Source: Eutypella sp. D-1
Taxonomy: Eukaryota; Ascomycota; Sordariomycetes; Xylariales; Diatrypaceae
Assembly (NCBI GenBank): GCA_023313575.1
Contig: JAJTTP010000003.1
Location: forward strand, 1,860,001 to 1,924,000
Direction of reading: 5' to 3'
Length of the DNA: 64,000 bases
This document shows, in pieces, positions 10,824 through 22,904 of this stretch (its first letter is position 1; every line of letters begins with the position of its first letter). The position numbers and the translations under genes are program-made. The notes beneath the pieces were generated by a model, which saw nothing but the letters and a program-made list of their open reading frames with translations, made no database searches and was not told the origin of the DNA.

Positions 10824-12973
10824 ATGCCTACTATACCAGTCGACAAATATGACCTCTTCGAGGCCCTGGGTCGGAAGTGAGTGCCCTTCCCCCTCCCCCT
10901 CCCCCTCCTTCACCAAACTAAACTCATCCTTATCCAAAACCGATCACGATAGCCTCACATCATTATGCACATCCTTCTGACCTACGAACTATTACATAGA
11001 TACACCACCGAGGAATTCGAGGATCTCTGTTTCGAATTCGGCATCGAACTAGACGACGACACCGAAAATGAGGAGCGGCCCATTGTCAATGGCCAACAAG
11101 AGCCTCCTCAACTCAAGATTGAGATCCCCGCCAACCGCTATGATATGCTCTGCTTCGAGGGCATAGCCCTTATGCTCAACATCTTCCGCGAGAAACAGTC
11201 AACCCCGAATTTCAGGTTGGTTCCTCCGCCAAGTGGAGAGCTGCAAACCATCACCGTCTCCGAGAGCACTCAACGCGTGCGGCCCCTGGTTGCCGGCGCT
11301 ATACTTCGCAACATCAAGTTCACCCAGAAGAGATACGAGTCCTTCATCGCCCTCCAAGATAAGCTACACCAGAACCTCGCACGCCAGCGCAGTCTAGTCG
11401 CCATCGGTACCCATGATCTGGACACCGTTCAGGGGCCCTTCACCTACGAGGCCCTTGCCCCTCAGGATTTCAGCTTCGTGCCCCTCAACCAGACTCAGAA
11501 GATGACCGGAGAGGAATTGATGGCTTTCTACGAAAAGGACAAGCATCTGGGCAGGTATCTACACATCATCAAGGACAAGCCAGTCTACCCTGTGATCAAG
11601 GACGCGAACGGTGTCATCTGCAGTCTACCTCCCATCATTAACGGCGACCATTCCAAGATTACCCTCGATTCCAAGAACGTCTTCATAGAATGCACCGCCA
11701 CCGATGTCACCAAGTTGAGCATTGTCTTGAACATGATGGTGACCATGTTCTCCGTCTACTGCGAAGAGCCTTTCACCGTCGAGCCCCTGAAGGTTGTGTC
11801 CGACCACAACGGCCAGACGAGGACGACGCCCAACCTAGAATCAAGAGTAACGCAGGTGGAGGTTGACTACCTGAACGACTGTCTCGGTCTTTCAGAGTCA
11901 CCCGAGTCGATCAGCAAGCTGCTCTCGAAGATGGCCCTAGATGCCAAGCCCTCAAGCCAGGATAAGAACCTGATCGAAGTTTCAATACCGCCGACGAGGG
12001 CAGATATCCTCCAGCGGTGCGACGTCATGGAGGATCTCGGGATCGCCTACGGCTTCAACAAGCTGCCGAGGCTGTCCGTGAACAAGACCGTCGGCGCCCC
12101 CTTATCGATGAACAAGCTGGCCGACATCGTCCGCCAGGAATGCGGCATGGCGGGCTGGCTCGAGGTCATGCCCCTGATCCTGTGCAGCCACGACGAGAAC
12201 TTCGCGTGGCTAAACCGCACCGATGATGGTCAGACGGCCGTGCGGCTGGCGAACCCCAAGACCGCCGAGTACCAGATCGTGCGAACGTCGCTGCTGCCGG
12301 GTCTGCTCAAGACTCTGCGCGAGAACAAGCACCACAGTACACCGATCCAGGTGTTCGAGACGTCAGACGTCGGTGAGTGATTTGCTTGCGGCACACGACT
12401 TGCCCCCCTCCTTGATTCCTCGACTAACAGCGCACACAGTGTTCAAGGACCCGGCGGTCGAGCGCAAGGCGCGGAACGAGCGGCACTTCGCCGCGGCGTG
12501 GTACGGCAAGACGAGCGGGTTCGAGGAGGTGCACGGGTTGCTAGACCGGGTGATGCTGATGCTGCGGATGGCGTTCCTGACGCGGGCGGAGGGGCTCGCC
12601 GCGGTAGCCGCCGAGAAACGGCTCGAGAAGGACTTTGTCGTCCGCCAGGACCACACCCAGCGCGACGGCTACTGGCTCGAGCCCATCGACGAGGCCACCT
12701 TCTTCACCGGCCGCTCCGCCGCCGTCTACCTCCGTCTCGGCGGCAAGACTGTCCGCGTCGGCGAGTTCGGCATCCTGCACCCGAGCGTGCTCGAGAAGTA
12801 AGTTGCCCCCCGCCCCCGCCCTCGCTCTCGCCTTTCTGTATCCCCCCTTCCTTGCTATGCTTTAGTCACGACACATACCGGAACCCCCCTGCTGACTTGC
12901 GACCACCACACGCAGATTCGAACTCAAATACCCCGTCAGCACGCTAGAAATCAACCTCGAGGTCTTCTTATAG
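10824..12973 (+). CDS. FRS1: Phenylalanine--tRNA ligase beta subunit, cytosolic
   Basis: This is the beta chain of the cytosolic (alpha-beta)2 PheRS, which charges tRNA-Phe. Four exons: 10824-10876, 11000-12372, 12440-12797 and 12916-12973, giving 613 aa, close to eukaryotic FRS1. The start reads MPTIPVDKYDLFEALGR and is joined by a 123-bp intron to KYTTEEFEDLCFEFGIELDD. Further signatures are IEIPANRYDMLCFEGIA (B1 domain), the B3/B4 editing-type region, IPPTRADILQRCDVMEDLGI (B5 domain) and FEIN-type C-terminal LEINLEVFL. Introns 2 and 3 use GTGAGT and GTAAGT and rejoin TSDV/VFKDPAVERKARN and LEK/FELKYPVS. The eukaryotic/archaeal form lacks the bacterial tRNA-binding extension, as here. A pyrimidine-rich tract lies inside intron 1. 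Confidence 0.97.
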
Positions 12974-14260
12974 GCCAACCCAGTGAGTCACATTGGAGGC
13001 TTCCAAGAGCAAGCGAGATATCTTAGTTGACATCGGGGGCCCTATTATGTACACTTGGTAGTCTGGTCTACCATGCTATGTCTATCTACATGGGCACCTA
13101 ATTCTATTTACCCTTTGCGCCCTGATTAATTGGGCAGGTCAGAGAGGAACGAATAAAGGAGGCTGCCATGAAGAGACCATGGTGCATACCGGGCCTAGTT
13201 GAAGATGGAAAGACAAGACAGGGCAAGGCGGGGGAGGGAGGAAATCTCGTGCAGCTAGCCAACTTAGGTACTTAGATAGATATGCCTTCCGGCATGATAT
13301 CAGAGAAGCAAGAAGAAAAAAACGGCTTTAGAAAGCAGGATCCCAAGATTCAGGCACGCGGCAATTTCACACGGGTGTTGATTTTTTGTTGACGTGACAT
13401 CCCGGCCATATAAGCTCATAACATAGCACAGCATAGCATGGCATGGCATGGCATGGGTTTTTGCTTTTCTGAAATTTATTGATAATCCCGTGGCATGGTT
13501 ATTTAGTTTAAAGGCTCACGGCCCTGGCCCCCGCCACGGACCCCTTAAAAAGGGGAAATTTCGAAATAAAAAGGGGCAGAAAAGAAAAGGCGAAAAAAAA
13601 AAACCCCCCCCAAAGAAAACCAGGCCGCTAGACGTAAATAAGGGGAGAGAGAAGGGGAAAGAAAACACTCAAAACAAAATACATAAACGCTCGTCCTATC
13701 CATGTCTCGTCTCGTGTAGTAGAATAAGCAGTGTCGCTGGTGGTGGTGATGGCGCGGCTCCTAACAAATAATACACGCTCCGCCCATCCATCTGGATATC
13801 CATTCATCCCATCGCATCCACATCCCACAAGTAAAGAACCGGAAACCCGCTCAACCTCAGACACTGAATTGTGGGCGGTACCAAGGCAGATGTAGGTAAG
13901 GTAGGTAGGTAAAAAATGTAATGCATGGGGGGTATGAGATACCTAACTTGCACAACCCCCCCCCCCCCCCCTTCAATAATCCAGATTCATTCCAACGAGT
14001 TCAGCGCAGTCGCCCGCCCAGCTTTTTTTACCGCTTGAATGCATGCATGCACAACAACACTCGCTTACTCTCGATCCGCCGCCGCCGCCGCCGACCCCGG
14101 ACCCCGGACCCCGAGCCCTGTTTCATTTCATCATAAGCCGTTCTTTTTTCTACCCCCGACACACCCCTTCTCCCGATCTTTGACCTGGATCCGGACCCAA
14201 TTCTACTGTTATCCTTTTCTTCCCGCCTTGCCTTGCCCAAGCCCGCAACCTAACCTCACC
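12974..14260. other. Spacer between convergent genes, no gene seen
   Basis: This is the tail-to-tail spacer between FRS1 and YMR1. It contains (GCATG)4 at 13436-13455, an A/C homopolymer block near 13594-13615, a C16 run at 13956-13971 and a GCC-rich stretch near 14078-14095. Open frames here are short and compositionally biased, so I call none. Confidence 0.6.
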
Positions 14261-17127
14261 TCACCTCATCTCCATACCCTCTTCTCTGCCGAGGACCAGA
14301 CTACTACTCGCGGCGGGTATCTCACGGGACGCTGACATCAACTCCGGCTCCGGCGTTAGGCCTTCCACGTCCACCTGCGTGTCCGCGGGCTTCTTCTGTT
14401 TATTATCGTCTTCATTAAGATTAGGATTAGTATCAGGGACCGGCCCAGCCACCGCGCCCGTGGACTCTGGCTCCGGTTTCGGCTCGGACTCAGCCTTCGC
14501 GTCGGCCTTGCCGTCGTCGGCACCCGTCGCCGACTCCCGGGTCCCGCTGTTGCCATTACTTTGATCTGTGGGGGGCGCGGGAGATGCGGTTGTCGCTGGG
14601 GCAGGGGCCGCGTCCTCGCTGCTGCTGCTAGTCCGCTCCGTGCCATTATTGTGATGGCCATTGCTACCACCACTACCGCCACCGAACAGGCCCCGGCCGA
14701 GGTCAAGGCCGGCGACGCCGTCGCGCAGTTTCGCGAGATTGGACGCGAAGGCGCCGGGGGTGTCGGCGCTAGCGCTGCGGTGGAGGTCCGGGGTCAGGGC
14801 CTCGTAAGCGGACTCGACACCTGTGAGTACGCTCCTGGTGGTTGGCAGGCCCGGGGGCGAAGACGGGCTGTCGCGACCGTCGCCGTCACCGTTACCAGTG
14901 CCAGCACCACCGCTACCACCACTGGATAAGGAGGCAGTCGGGAAGCCGCCGGCGGAGGCGGAGGCGGCGGCTGCGGCGGCCGCGGTCGTAGAGGCCATGG
15001 CATAGCTGCCGATCTTCTCGTCGCGGGCGGCGGCCTGGTCGAGGAGGTCGTTCATCTCGGCATCGGCGCGGCCGAAGCAGGCGGCCCACCAGCGAACGGC
15101 AGAGAGACGGGGGAGGATGAGGCGCTCTCGGCCGCTCTGGCGGTCGTCGACGGTGGCGTCGTAGGCGGGATTGGCGAACTCGCGGCGGCGCGCGAGGAAG
15201 TAGTCCCAGGCGGAGCGGGTGCGGTCGGCGGCGCGGCCCTCGCGCCGCGCCCGCTCGCTGTTCCACAGGAACGTCCCGTACTGCCCCGCGTGGGCGTGGT
15301 ACAGCAGCCGCCGCAGGAAGCGCTCGTTGAACTCGAATCGGTCCGGGTGCTGCCGCAGCAGCTGCCATGTCGCATCCAGGAACTGGTGGAACACCGGCGA
15401 CACCTCGTTTGGCCGCGTCGTCGCGTCTGTCGTCTCTGTTCCGGCGGGCGCCGAGGTACCGCCCGATTTCCTTCCCTGCGAGGAGGATGAAGTGGAGGGA
15501 TCTTCCGAGGAGCCCGGTGAGTTCACCCCGTCGTTGTCCGAGTCCGCGCTCACGTCCGTCCCGCGGTTCTTGTTGAAGAAGCGCTTGGCGCTGGCGAGGG
15601 CGTTTTCGATGGCTTCTCCAGCGCGGCCGTCCGACTCGCCCGGCTGCATGCTCGCGCCGGCCATGGTGTCCCGCTCTGTAACGAACCATTTCTCGTGGCT
15701 TAGGGGGCCGGATCGCTGCTGAAACATGTGCCCGAAGGACAACCAGTCCTTCTCGATCAGGACCATGAAACCTTCGATGGTGCGGTAATAAGGGTCCAAC
15801 ATCAGCTGTGACAGGGCTGATAACTGGCTAGTGCGGTCCCAACCGTCGGAGCAATGGATCAAGACGTGGGAGTGTCTGATTCCCACTTGGCGGGCGATCA
15901 AGGCGGAGCCGTCCAGGATGCCAGTGATGTGCTTGAGCCAGCCGCTCTTGGCTAGGAGTTCACGGTTGGGGGGGAGCCTGGAAATGTCACTGTCCTTGAG
16001 GGCCTCGATGACCATGTTGAGGGATTCCCGCATGACGTGGATGTTCTCGATGTTGAGGTAGGCCTTCTTCGCGAATTTGTAGTATTCCATATTCTCGGAC
16101 CCCTTTCCCATAGCCTGCATGACGACAGCGTTGATGGTGGGCCGGGCATCGACAATAAGATTGCTCTGCTGGGCGCCGTATATCAACCTCTTGCCGGTCT
16201 TGGTATCGTAGTTAGCGTCGGCACCAGCGATGAGCTCATCTTCTAAGCGTTCCGTCTCCGAGGTATCGCCCTCGAAGCTATCCCTACGAATGGAACCCTG
16301 GCTGGAGGAGGGACTTGGTTCCGCCTCATTATCGGTCGCAGGGTCGAGGCCATTAAACTCGACGGTGGCGGAGGCGGAGAAACAGGCGCCAACGAGCTTC
16401 TCATCCTGGATACTGCGATTTCCGCGGAAACCAACGAGGGGCTGGGAACTTCTGGTAATAGAGCAGTTATTTAAGGAGTGTAGGTAGGTGAGGACGGGTA
16501 TTCGTTGTCTCGACCGATAAGAGGCAGCGTATTTGAGGACATTGTCGGATATCTTCGAGGGAACGACGAGAAGAGAAGGATATGTTGGTGAGAAGGAATA
16601 ATCCTTATTTATGGTGGAGATTCGCCAGCCCCTATCAACAGATTTGGTGCTGATGCCCTGACGACGAAACTCTGCCTTGGGATCATACAGATGCCAGCCA
16701 TCCAAGGACCTCTCGGGCTTTAGAGGTTGATAGCTGAAGGCATAGAGCTTCTCTATAGAGCCCAGGCGACAGGTCCGATTCCGAATCCACTCGAAGGCCT
16801 CACGTGCGTGTGATTCGTCATAGAAGCTAAAGTTTATAAACATAAAGTCCCGACATCGTAGACGTATGGATGATGGTCGTCCGGTGACGCTTGGACAAGG
16901 GCGAAATGTGCAATAGGCTATTATAGGAAAGGCGATATAAACCTCTCGGGGTTTGGGGGGAGTTGAAGGGGGTTCGGCATCGTCGGGTAGTACTGGAGGA
17001 GGAATTACGAAAATGATATGGTGTTCGGTAAGATGAAGTTCGCCGGATTGTTTCTCTCCGCCTCGTATGGCATCGACATTGGGTATCTGTATTGTATGAG
17101 GGGGGGGGGGGAGGTTTAGCAAGACGA

Positions 17128-17167
<40 letters not shown>

Positions 17168-17211
17168 TTGAGATGGGTGTTTTCTCTCCTCCTTACCTTT
17201 TTAATTTGCAT
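14261..17211 (-). CDS. YMR1: Myotubularin-type phosphatidylinositol 3-phosphate phosphatase
   Basis: This enzyme dephosphorylates PI3P (and PI(3,5)P2) on endosomal and vacuolar membranes. Two exons: 17211-17197 encodes only MQIKK, and 17086-14261 carries the rest, 946 aa in total. The tiny first exon is chosen because it gives MQIKK-IPNVDAIRGGEKQSGELHL, matching the usual PH-GRAM start; the frame also runs open into the intron (an ATG at 17122) but gives an unconserved Pro stretch. The PH-GRAM domain (about 1-110) is followed by the catalytic domain. The CX5R motif HCSDGWDRTSQ has its Cys near residue 417, and SFGHMFQQRSG lies downstream. The last 300 residues are disordered (Ser, Gly, Ala, then Pro/Glu/Asn) and much longer than in yeast Ymr1. 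Intron 1 holds CT and GT dinucleotide arrays and a G12 run. Confidence 0.94.
17128..17168. repeat. (CT)n(GT)n compound microsatellite in YMR1 intron 1
   Basis: About 11 CT units pass directly into 9 GT units, inside the 110-bp intron that separates the 5-codon first exon of YMR1 from the rest. A G12 run (17100-17111) lies between the array and the acceptor, so on the coding strand the polypyrimidine tract is C12. Confidence 0.95.
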
Positions 17212-17450
17212 CTCGTCGTGCTCTCTTGTGAGCGACTCGTAGTACGCAACACTACACTCAGCACGCGATAGATGCACCAGGCTCGAGGCAATGAGTAACA
17301 ATCTGTTGAAGAGGTGGTGTGGTGTGTACGGTGGTGTGTACGGTGGTATATAAGGTATGGATTGTTGTTGTGTAAATCGATAGTAAACCGGAAGTGAGAG
17401 AAGAAATCGAGGGATGACGATGTTGCTGTTGTCGTACTGAATTCAATATT

Positions 17451-17505
17451 ATCGTTGTTGTTGTTGTTGCTGTTCTTGTTCTTGTTCTTGTTCTTGTTCT
17501 TGTTG
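17451..17505. repeat. GTT / TTCTTG hexanucleotide array in YMR1 leader
   Basis: Several GTT triplets are followed by about five TTCTTG hexamers, 240-290 bp upstream of the YMR1 start codon. On the YMR1 strand this is an A/C-rich CAAGAA repeat that would sit in the 5' leader if transcription begins upstream. Confidence 0.9.
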
Positions 17506-17990
17506 GATGTACTTTTGTTTAAAAAAAAAAAGGCTCGGAAGAGCAAACAGAGAACACTCAACACGCAACGACGCAAGAGTAGGATTCAATGTTACATTCG
17601 TCGATGTTACGCATGCTGATGAAGCATTTCGTCGTATAATGTACATGGAAGTAAATAAAGTGACGTTGAACCTTGGAAGTTATAAAGTTGAAGCACACGA
17701 CTTACATACCTACATGTAGTACCCTACCTGTAGTACCTACCTCCCTAGAGGTAATTACTGACATGGAATAATTACTATCTACGGTATGTACATGGGTAGC
17801 TGTTCGATACCCACCTGGGCAGCTAGCTTTTGGTCATTTGGATCAGGTCATCACCACCTGAACAACATGGCGATAGGTGGGGAGGAGCTTTAGTGGAAGT
17901 TTAGAGCTAGTACATAAGCATCTATGTACCTAGGTAATTCTATTGACCAACCACTATCATAGCAATGGCCTGAATGAGTTGTTCCATACA

Positions 17991-18008
17991 TACTTAGGTA
18001 CCTAAGTA
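17991..18008. repeat. 18-bp perfect palindrome TACTTAGGTACCTAAGTA
   Basis: Both halves are exact reverse complements around the KpnI-like core GGTACC. It is a relative of the TACCTAGGTA family and sits in the YMR1/RPS3 divergent promoter. Confidence 0.9.
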
Positions 18009-18677
18009 CTATAGGAAGGTGGTGTCGCGGGGCTGCTGAGTACCAAGACTGGATAGATTGGGTTACTACTGCGTCACTGCATGGCAGCAGCAGTAAGGTG
18101 CCCCCAGTTGGGTTCCAGTTGATGTTTGCATGTGAGTGTACATTACATACTACAGAGTACGTCTTACTTTAGGTGGGTCCGCCATTTGGGGCATCGGACT
18201 GAACGCTGTGGCTCATGCCGATATGAATAACCCCTCGCCTTATCTGGCTTGTCTAGCTTATCAAGAATATCAGGTACCAGGTATCCATGCCAAGTCTTTT
18301 AGATTGTTCCACTTTATATATTTGTTAGGTAATCATCCTTATCGATATCGATAGCCATTCCCCCTACAGCGCAGCACACAAATTAGAACCCTAAGCCGAT
18401 TAAAAAAAGTGCAGCCAAAATTCAGACAATCCGAGTGCAACTTGTGCAGTACCTAATTGGCTACCAAGCAAGGAAATCCACTTTTGGCCCTCACTTTTAC
18501 CTTTCCTGCCTGTGTGTGTAAGAAAGACAGCAGCGACCTCCATCACAACCAAACCACCATCACGACCACCATTACGACCACCATCACACTCACCCTCCTC
18601 CACGTCCACCAGCAACAGCGGTTTCCCGATTTTCTTCACCAACCAACCATCCCATATCAATCCATAACACCGTCAAG

Positions 18678-19573
18678 ATGGCTGTTCCGGGAACCCAAAT
18701 GTAAGTGTAAATGTGAATTGTGAATTCGTGAAATTATCGTCTGCCCCTCCTCCTCCTCCTCGTTATATCCTCATTTTCAATGCTAACCATCTTCCCCCCC
18801 CCCCCTATAGTTCCAAGCGCAGAAAGTTCGTCGCCGATGGCGTCTTCTACGCCGAGCTGAACGAATTCTTCCAGCGCGAGCTGGCCGAGGAGGGCTACTC
18901 GGGCGTCGAGGTCCGCGTGACGCCCACCGTGACCGACATCATCATCCGCGCCACCCACACCCAGGAGGTCCTGGGCGAGCAGGGCCGCCGCATCCGCGAG
19001 CTGACCTCCCTCATCCAGAAGCGCTTCAAGTTCCCCGAGAACAGCGTCTCCCTCTACGCCGCCAAGGTCCAGAACCGCGGCCTGTCCGCCGTCGCCCAGT
19101 GCGAGTCCCTCCGCTACAAGCTGCTGAACGGTCTCGCCGTCCGCCGCGCCTGCTACGGTGTCCTGCGCTTCATCATGGAGAGCGGCGCCAAGGGCTGCGA
19201 GGTCGTCGTCTCCGGCAAGCTCCGCGCCGCCCGTGCCAAGTCCATGAAGTTCACCGACGGCTTCATGATCCACTCCGGCCAGCCCGCCAAGGACTTCATC
19301 GACAGCGCCACCCGCCACGTCCTCCTGCGCCAGGGTGTCCTCGGTATCAAGGTCAAGATCATGCGCGGCTCTGACCCCGAGGGCAAGGCCGGCCCCCAGA
19401 AGTCTCTACCCGACGCTGTCACCATCATCGAGCCCAAGGAGGAGTCCACCGTCGTCCAGCCCATGAGCCAGGACTACGGTGCCAAGGCCGCTCAGGTCCA
19501 GGCCGCCGCCGAGGCCGCCCGCGCTGCCGACGAGGGCGAGGTCCCCGAGGAGGGCGCTCCGGCCGAGCAGTAG
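18678..19573 (+). CDS. RPS3: 40S ribosomal protein uS3 (RPS3)
   Basis: This is a structural protein of the small ribosomal subunit at the mRNA entry channel. Two exons, 18678-18700 (23 nt, MAVPGTQ plus two bases) and 18811-19573, give 261 aa, the usual fungal length. The 110-bp intron has a GTAAGT donor, a CTAAC branch site at about 18783 and a C13 polypyrimidine run before CTATAG. The spliced start [20 protein letters not shown] is highly conserved. A KH type-2 domain follows (about 20-95, with [18 protein letters not shown]), then the C-terminal domain with [20 protein letters not shown] and [16 protein letters not shown]. The tail is Ala/Glu-rich. Codon use is strongly C-ending, as expected for a highly expressed gene. 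An intron right after the start is typical of fungal ribosomal-protein genes. Confidence 0.98.
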
Positions 19574-22500
19574 AGCGACTCGGTTGATGACCTTCCTTCC
19601 CCGCTAGAGGCCCTGTCTCTAAGCCACCTCGTCGATCGAGCAACAGCGGCGTTTGGCGGTGACCCTTTCCAAGACAGCTGATTTGACTCGGAAAACTTTA
19701 GGCGATCCGGTCGTGCTTTGGGGCTGAGCGAGCAGGGTAGGAAGGGCATTTCTTGAGGCGGTCGGTGCTGGGCCTACCTCAAATAACCAGAATAAAACAA
19801 ACCGAAACGAAACACAACCAAACCAATTCCCCCAATCGTTTTGTGAATATTGATGGTGATTTTCTTTCCGAGAGGGTCGAAAGAGGGGGGAAACGAGGAG
19901 GGTTTTGCTACTAGTCTTACGGCGGCGTCCTGATCATGATCAATCAATCATCCATTTGCATTGTAGGGAACGAAGGGAGGGGGGGAAAAGGGAATTGAAT
20001 GACCAACGGAAATCCTCGGTTTTACTTTATCGTTTTGCTGTGTCGGGTCGTAATGGTTAGTAGCTAGTAACTCGCCGTTAAGAAACCGCAAAAGCAAATT
20101 TGACAGAATCGTCTTTACGAATGTTCATGATATGATGGCCTCCTACCCTCGCCTTGCTGGCAATTGCGCCCCCCCCCCCCAACCAGCCCAACCCTCAATT
20201 ACCTAGGTAGTAGCAGTATAGCACGCATCGGTAATATGAGTGATGGAAAGGAGCAAACCCCGACTAGTAGGATGTTCAGCGGCAGACCTCGCGACCTACA
20301 TATGTACACCTACCTCTTTATCTACCTGGACGGGAGAGCGTCGTGACCAGAACCTCCCTCCTCTCCTCTCCTCTCCTCTCCCATCCCCTTCCCTCTCAAG
20401 CCTAAGCCCAATGAGCACGTACTTACCTACATAGGTGGCAGCCATACCAGAGAGGCTCCCCGGAACCTGTTGTTATTTATGTTGTCATCAAAGACAAGCC
20501 AAATTGTTAAAAAAAGAAAGGGGGGGGGGGCGGAAAAAGGAGGGGAGAAAGAAAGGAAGAAAAAAAAAAACGCACGCCCCGCGGCTCATGTATTTATTCA
20601 TGTTCTCCGCGAGCGGACCAACGCGACGATGACACGTGCCCGTCATGCGTCCGCGCGTCCTCCTCTCGGGTCCGGGGGGGGCGGGACCCGCCCGACCCGG
20701 TCTGCGATCTGGTCTATCTGTAGTTATAATCTAAATCTCCCCAGGGCTGGCCGAAGAAGGGGAGGGGGGTTTAAGGGGATAACGAACGAGACACAGACTT
20801 TGCAGGCATTGCCATAACCTGCTTCAGCTCAGCACTAGTATTTCACACATCATATATATATACATAGGATAACGGAAACCCGGCCTACTCTGTCCGAGGA
20901 GTGTCTTATCTTTCTCATCCTCATTTACCATGAGAAGAAAAAGGAGGGCGGGAGACGAAATAATCATAATTCGTACATACATACATATCAGGAAAGGAGG
21001 GGTGGAAGGGAGAGGCCCGGGGGGGGGGGGGGAGGACGGGACCCATAGCGGTCGGGCGCGGGGGGGTGAACAGACACCGTGCGGCACGGCACGGAAGCAG
21101 TAGTGCGCCGGACCCGGGATATCGGCAGCGCCGTTGGATTAACCTTTTTTATTTCACGTCCTTTCCCCCCCCTTCATATTTCCCCTCCCCCATCCCCCAC
21201 CATCATCTAATCAATAATTAATTCTATATTTCCACTTCTTGGCATAATACAATTTTTACCCACCAAACCTCCTCCCCCTCTCCCACCGCCCCTTTCTTTT
21301 TTCCACCCTCCTTTACTAGCCAGAGAGCCCGAGTCCAAGCCTGGACCTGGTTAGTTATAGACGTCAAATGTGAATGAAGGCGAGAAGGGGGGGGGGGTCT
21401 TAGATGGGATGGTTGAATCCTCGATAATACCCCTACCCATCCATACTTACTCTATCCGACCAACCTGTCTATCTATCTCCTGTCCTACTGTCTACCTTAC
21501 CTTACCTACTCATACAGAACTCCCCTTCTCCTCACTGACGGGTTAATTTGACAGCGGGGCTACAGCGCCTCCTTCACGCTGGCGACAGATAAGCACTTAC
21601 TCAACACTCCAGGGTTAGACAAGGCGTACGCACGTTCAGATACGGCAAGGACGTATGAACAGCACCCCCCGCCAAAGGACTCAAGGTAGGGTAGGCAGGA
21701 AAAGTAAGTAGGTTATAAGCCAAAGGTAAAGTGTTGGCCCGGGGCCGGGGGCCTGGTATATATTCCTCGTATCTAGAGAAGAGAAGAAGACGAAAAAAAG
21801 AACATCCCCTAAAACGCACCACCGCCTCGTTCCCTCCCCGGGACCTAAGATTTCCCGCGCCTGGCCTGGCCGGGCCTAGTTGAGACTTGTCCCGCCCTGC
21901 CTCGCAACAACCACCCCTTACTCCTTTCGTGTCCCGTGCCCTGCCGTGCCCTACCCTGCCGTGCCCTGCATTACCTGTCCCGTTGCGCGCCATGCGGTAC
22001 CGTGTCGTGCGGTCCTGACCTGGCCCGGCTTGTATCCCATCCCCATGCTGTCCCGTCCCGGTCTTGTCCGTGTCTACGCCGCTATTCGTTTCCCGAAATA
22101 GATATCCCCCAGAAATTAAAAATAAAACACACAAAGGTCACCTGTCACATCTATGCCGTCCGGCATCCCTATCTTCCCTCATCACGGCGTTTCCTGTCCA
22201 TCCCATCATCCACCGGCTCTTGATGGGGGGGTATACGGCGCTTCACACGTACATGCAGACATATGCACAAAAGCACGAACCCAAAAATAAAACAAATGCC
22301 CACCCCCGAGGTGTACCGTACACATGCGCCCGTCCACTACGCAAAGCGAGCGGTACACCGCTACATCTGCGCGGGGGCCGACATGTCACGTCCCGGAATG
22401 CCCTAAGTTGGAGAGGGGGTAAGGAACTGGCGTCGAGCGTGGCCATGGCAAGCCTCGTGCTGCGCCAGTCGCGAGCGGAGGACACGTAGCCCGTTGTTCC

Positions 22501-22904
22501 TCTTGTTAATTGGCGAGGGCCGCCGAGGAGGGTATGGGGGTGGCTAGAAGAGAATGAATATCCTTAATACTCCGATGATGTCCGCCCAACGCGGCAGCCC
22601 GAGTCCCGAACTATAGAAAAACCGTTCCTTCATGTCATAAGAGCCTGCTTCTTTCTGTTGTACAAAAAGCCCCTGAATCGTTTCTCCGTGTCTAGATTTC
22701 GTGATCAAAATACGGTGGAGGCTCCTATAATGCCTTTCATCTTATCCTCGCAAAGAGTCGCCTCTGGATTGGGACGCACTTCGGGAGAGGAGGAAAGAAA
22801 AGGCCAGGACCAGAATATACAATGCGGTTGTGTGGTAGAGGAACAGTTTTAGTGTGGAAAGATTCTTTTTTTTATTGATTTATGGCTCCGAATGGACGAG
22901 AGCG
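19574..22904. other. 3.3-kb spacer between convergent RPS3 and NIPA genes, no gene seen
   Basis: This spacer is long for a tail-to-tail region. It is a patchwork of homopolymer and skewed blocks: C13 near 20168, CTCCT repeats near 20355-20385, G10-A runs at 20521-20570, G15 at about 21017-21031, and pyrimidine-rich DNA at 21160-21320. From 21840 to 22060 there is a GC-rich patch of degenerate CCTGCCGTGCC units. A copy of TACCTAGGTA sits at 20200-20209. The longest open frame (177 codons, minus, 21601-22134) covers the degenerate repeat and looks like Gly/Arg-rich translation of low-complexity DNA. I call no gene, but a non-coding RNA is possible. Confidence 0.55.

Larger units (their letters stand above)
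17212..18677. promoter_or_regulatory. Divergent promoter region YMR1 / RPS3
   Basis: This is a 1.5-kb head-to-head spacer. It contains TACCTAGGTA at 17927-17936, the 18-bp perfect palindrome TACTTAGGTACCTAAGTA at 17991-18008, and the 14-bp palindrome TATCGATATCGATA at 18340-18353. The 200 bp before RPS3 are rich in CCACCA/ACCACC and pyrimidines, as is common in fungal ribosomal-protein leaders. No gene is seen. Confidence 0.65.

Noticed and set aside
17087..17122. ATG at 17122 as the YMR1 start
   Set aside because: It would translate intron sequence (Pro run from a C12 tract). The 15-nt upstream exon gives the conserved PH-GRAM start instead.
21601..22134. 177-codon minus-strand open frame
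   Set aside because: It covers the degenerate CCTGCCGTGCC patch and encodes repetitive Gly/Arg/Thr sequence. There is no start context or homology signal.
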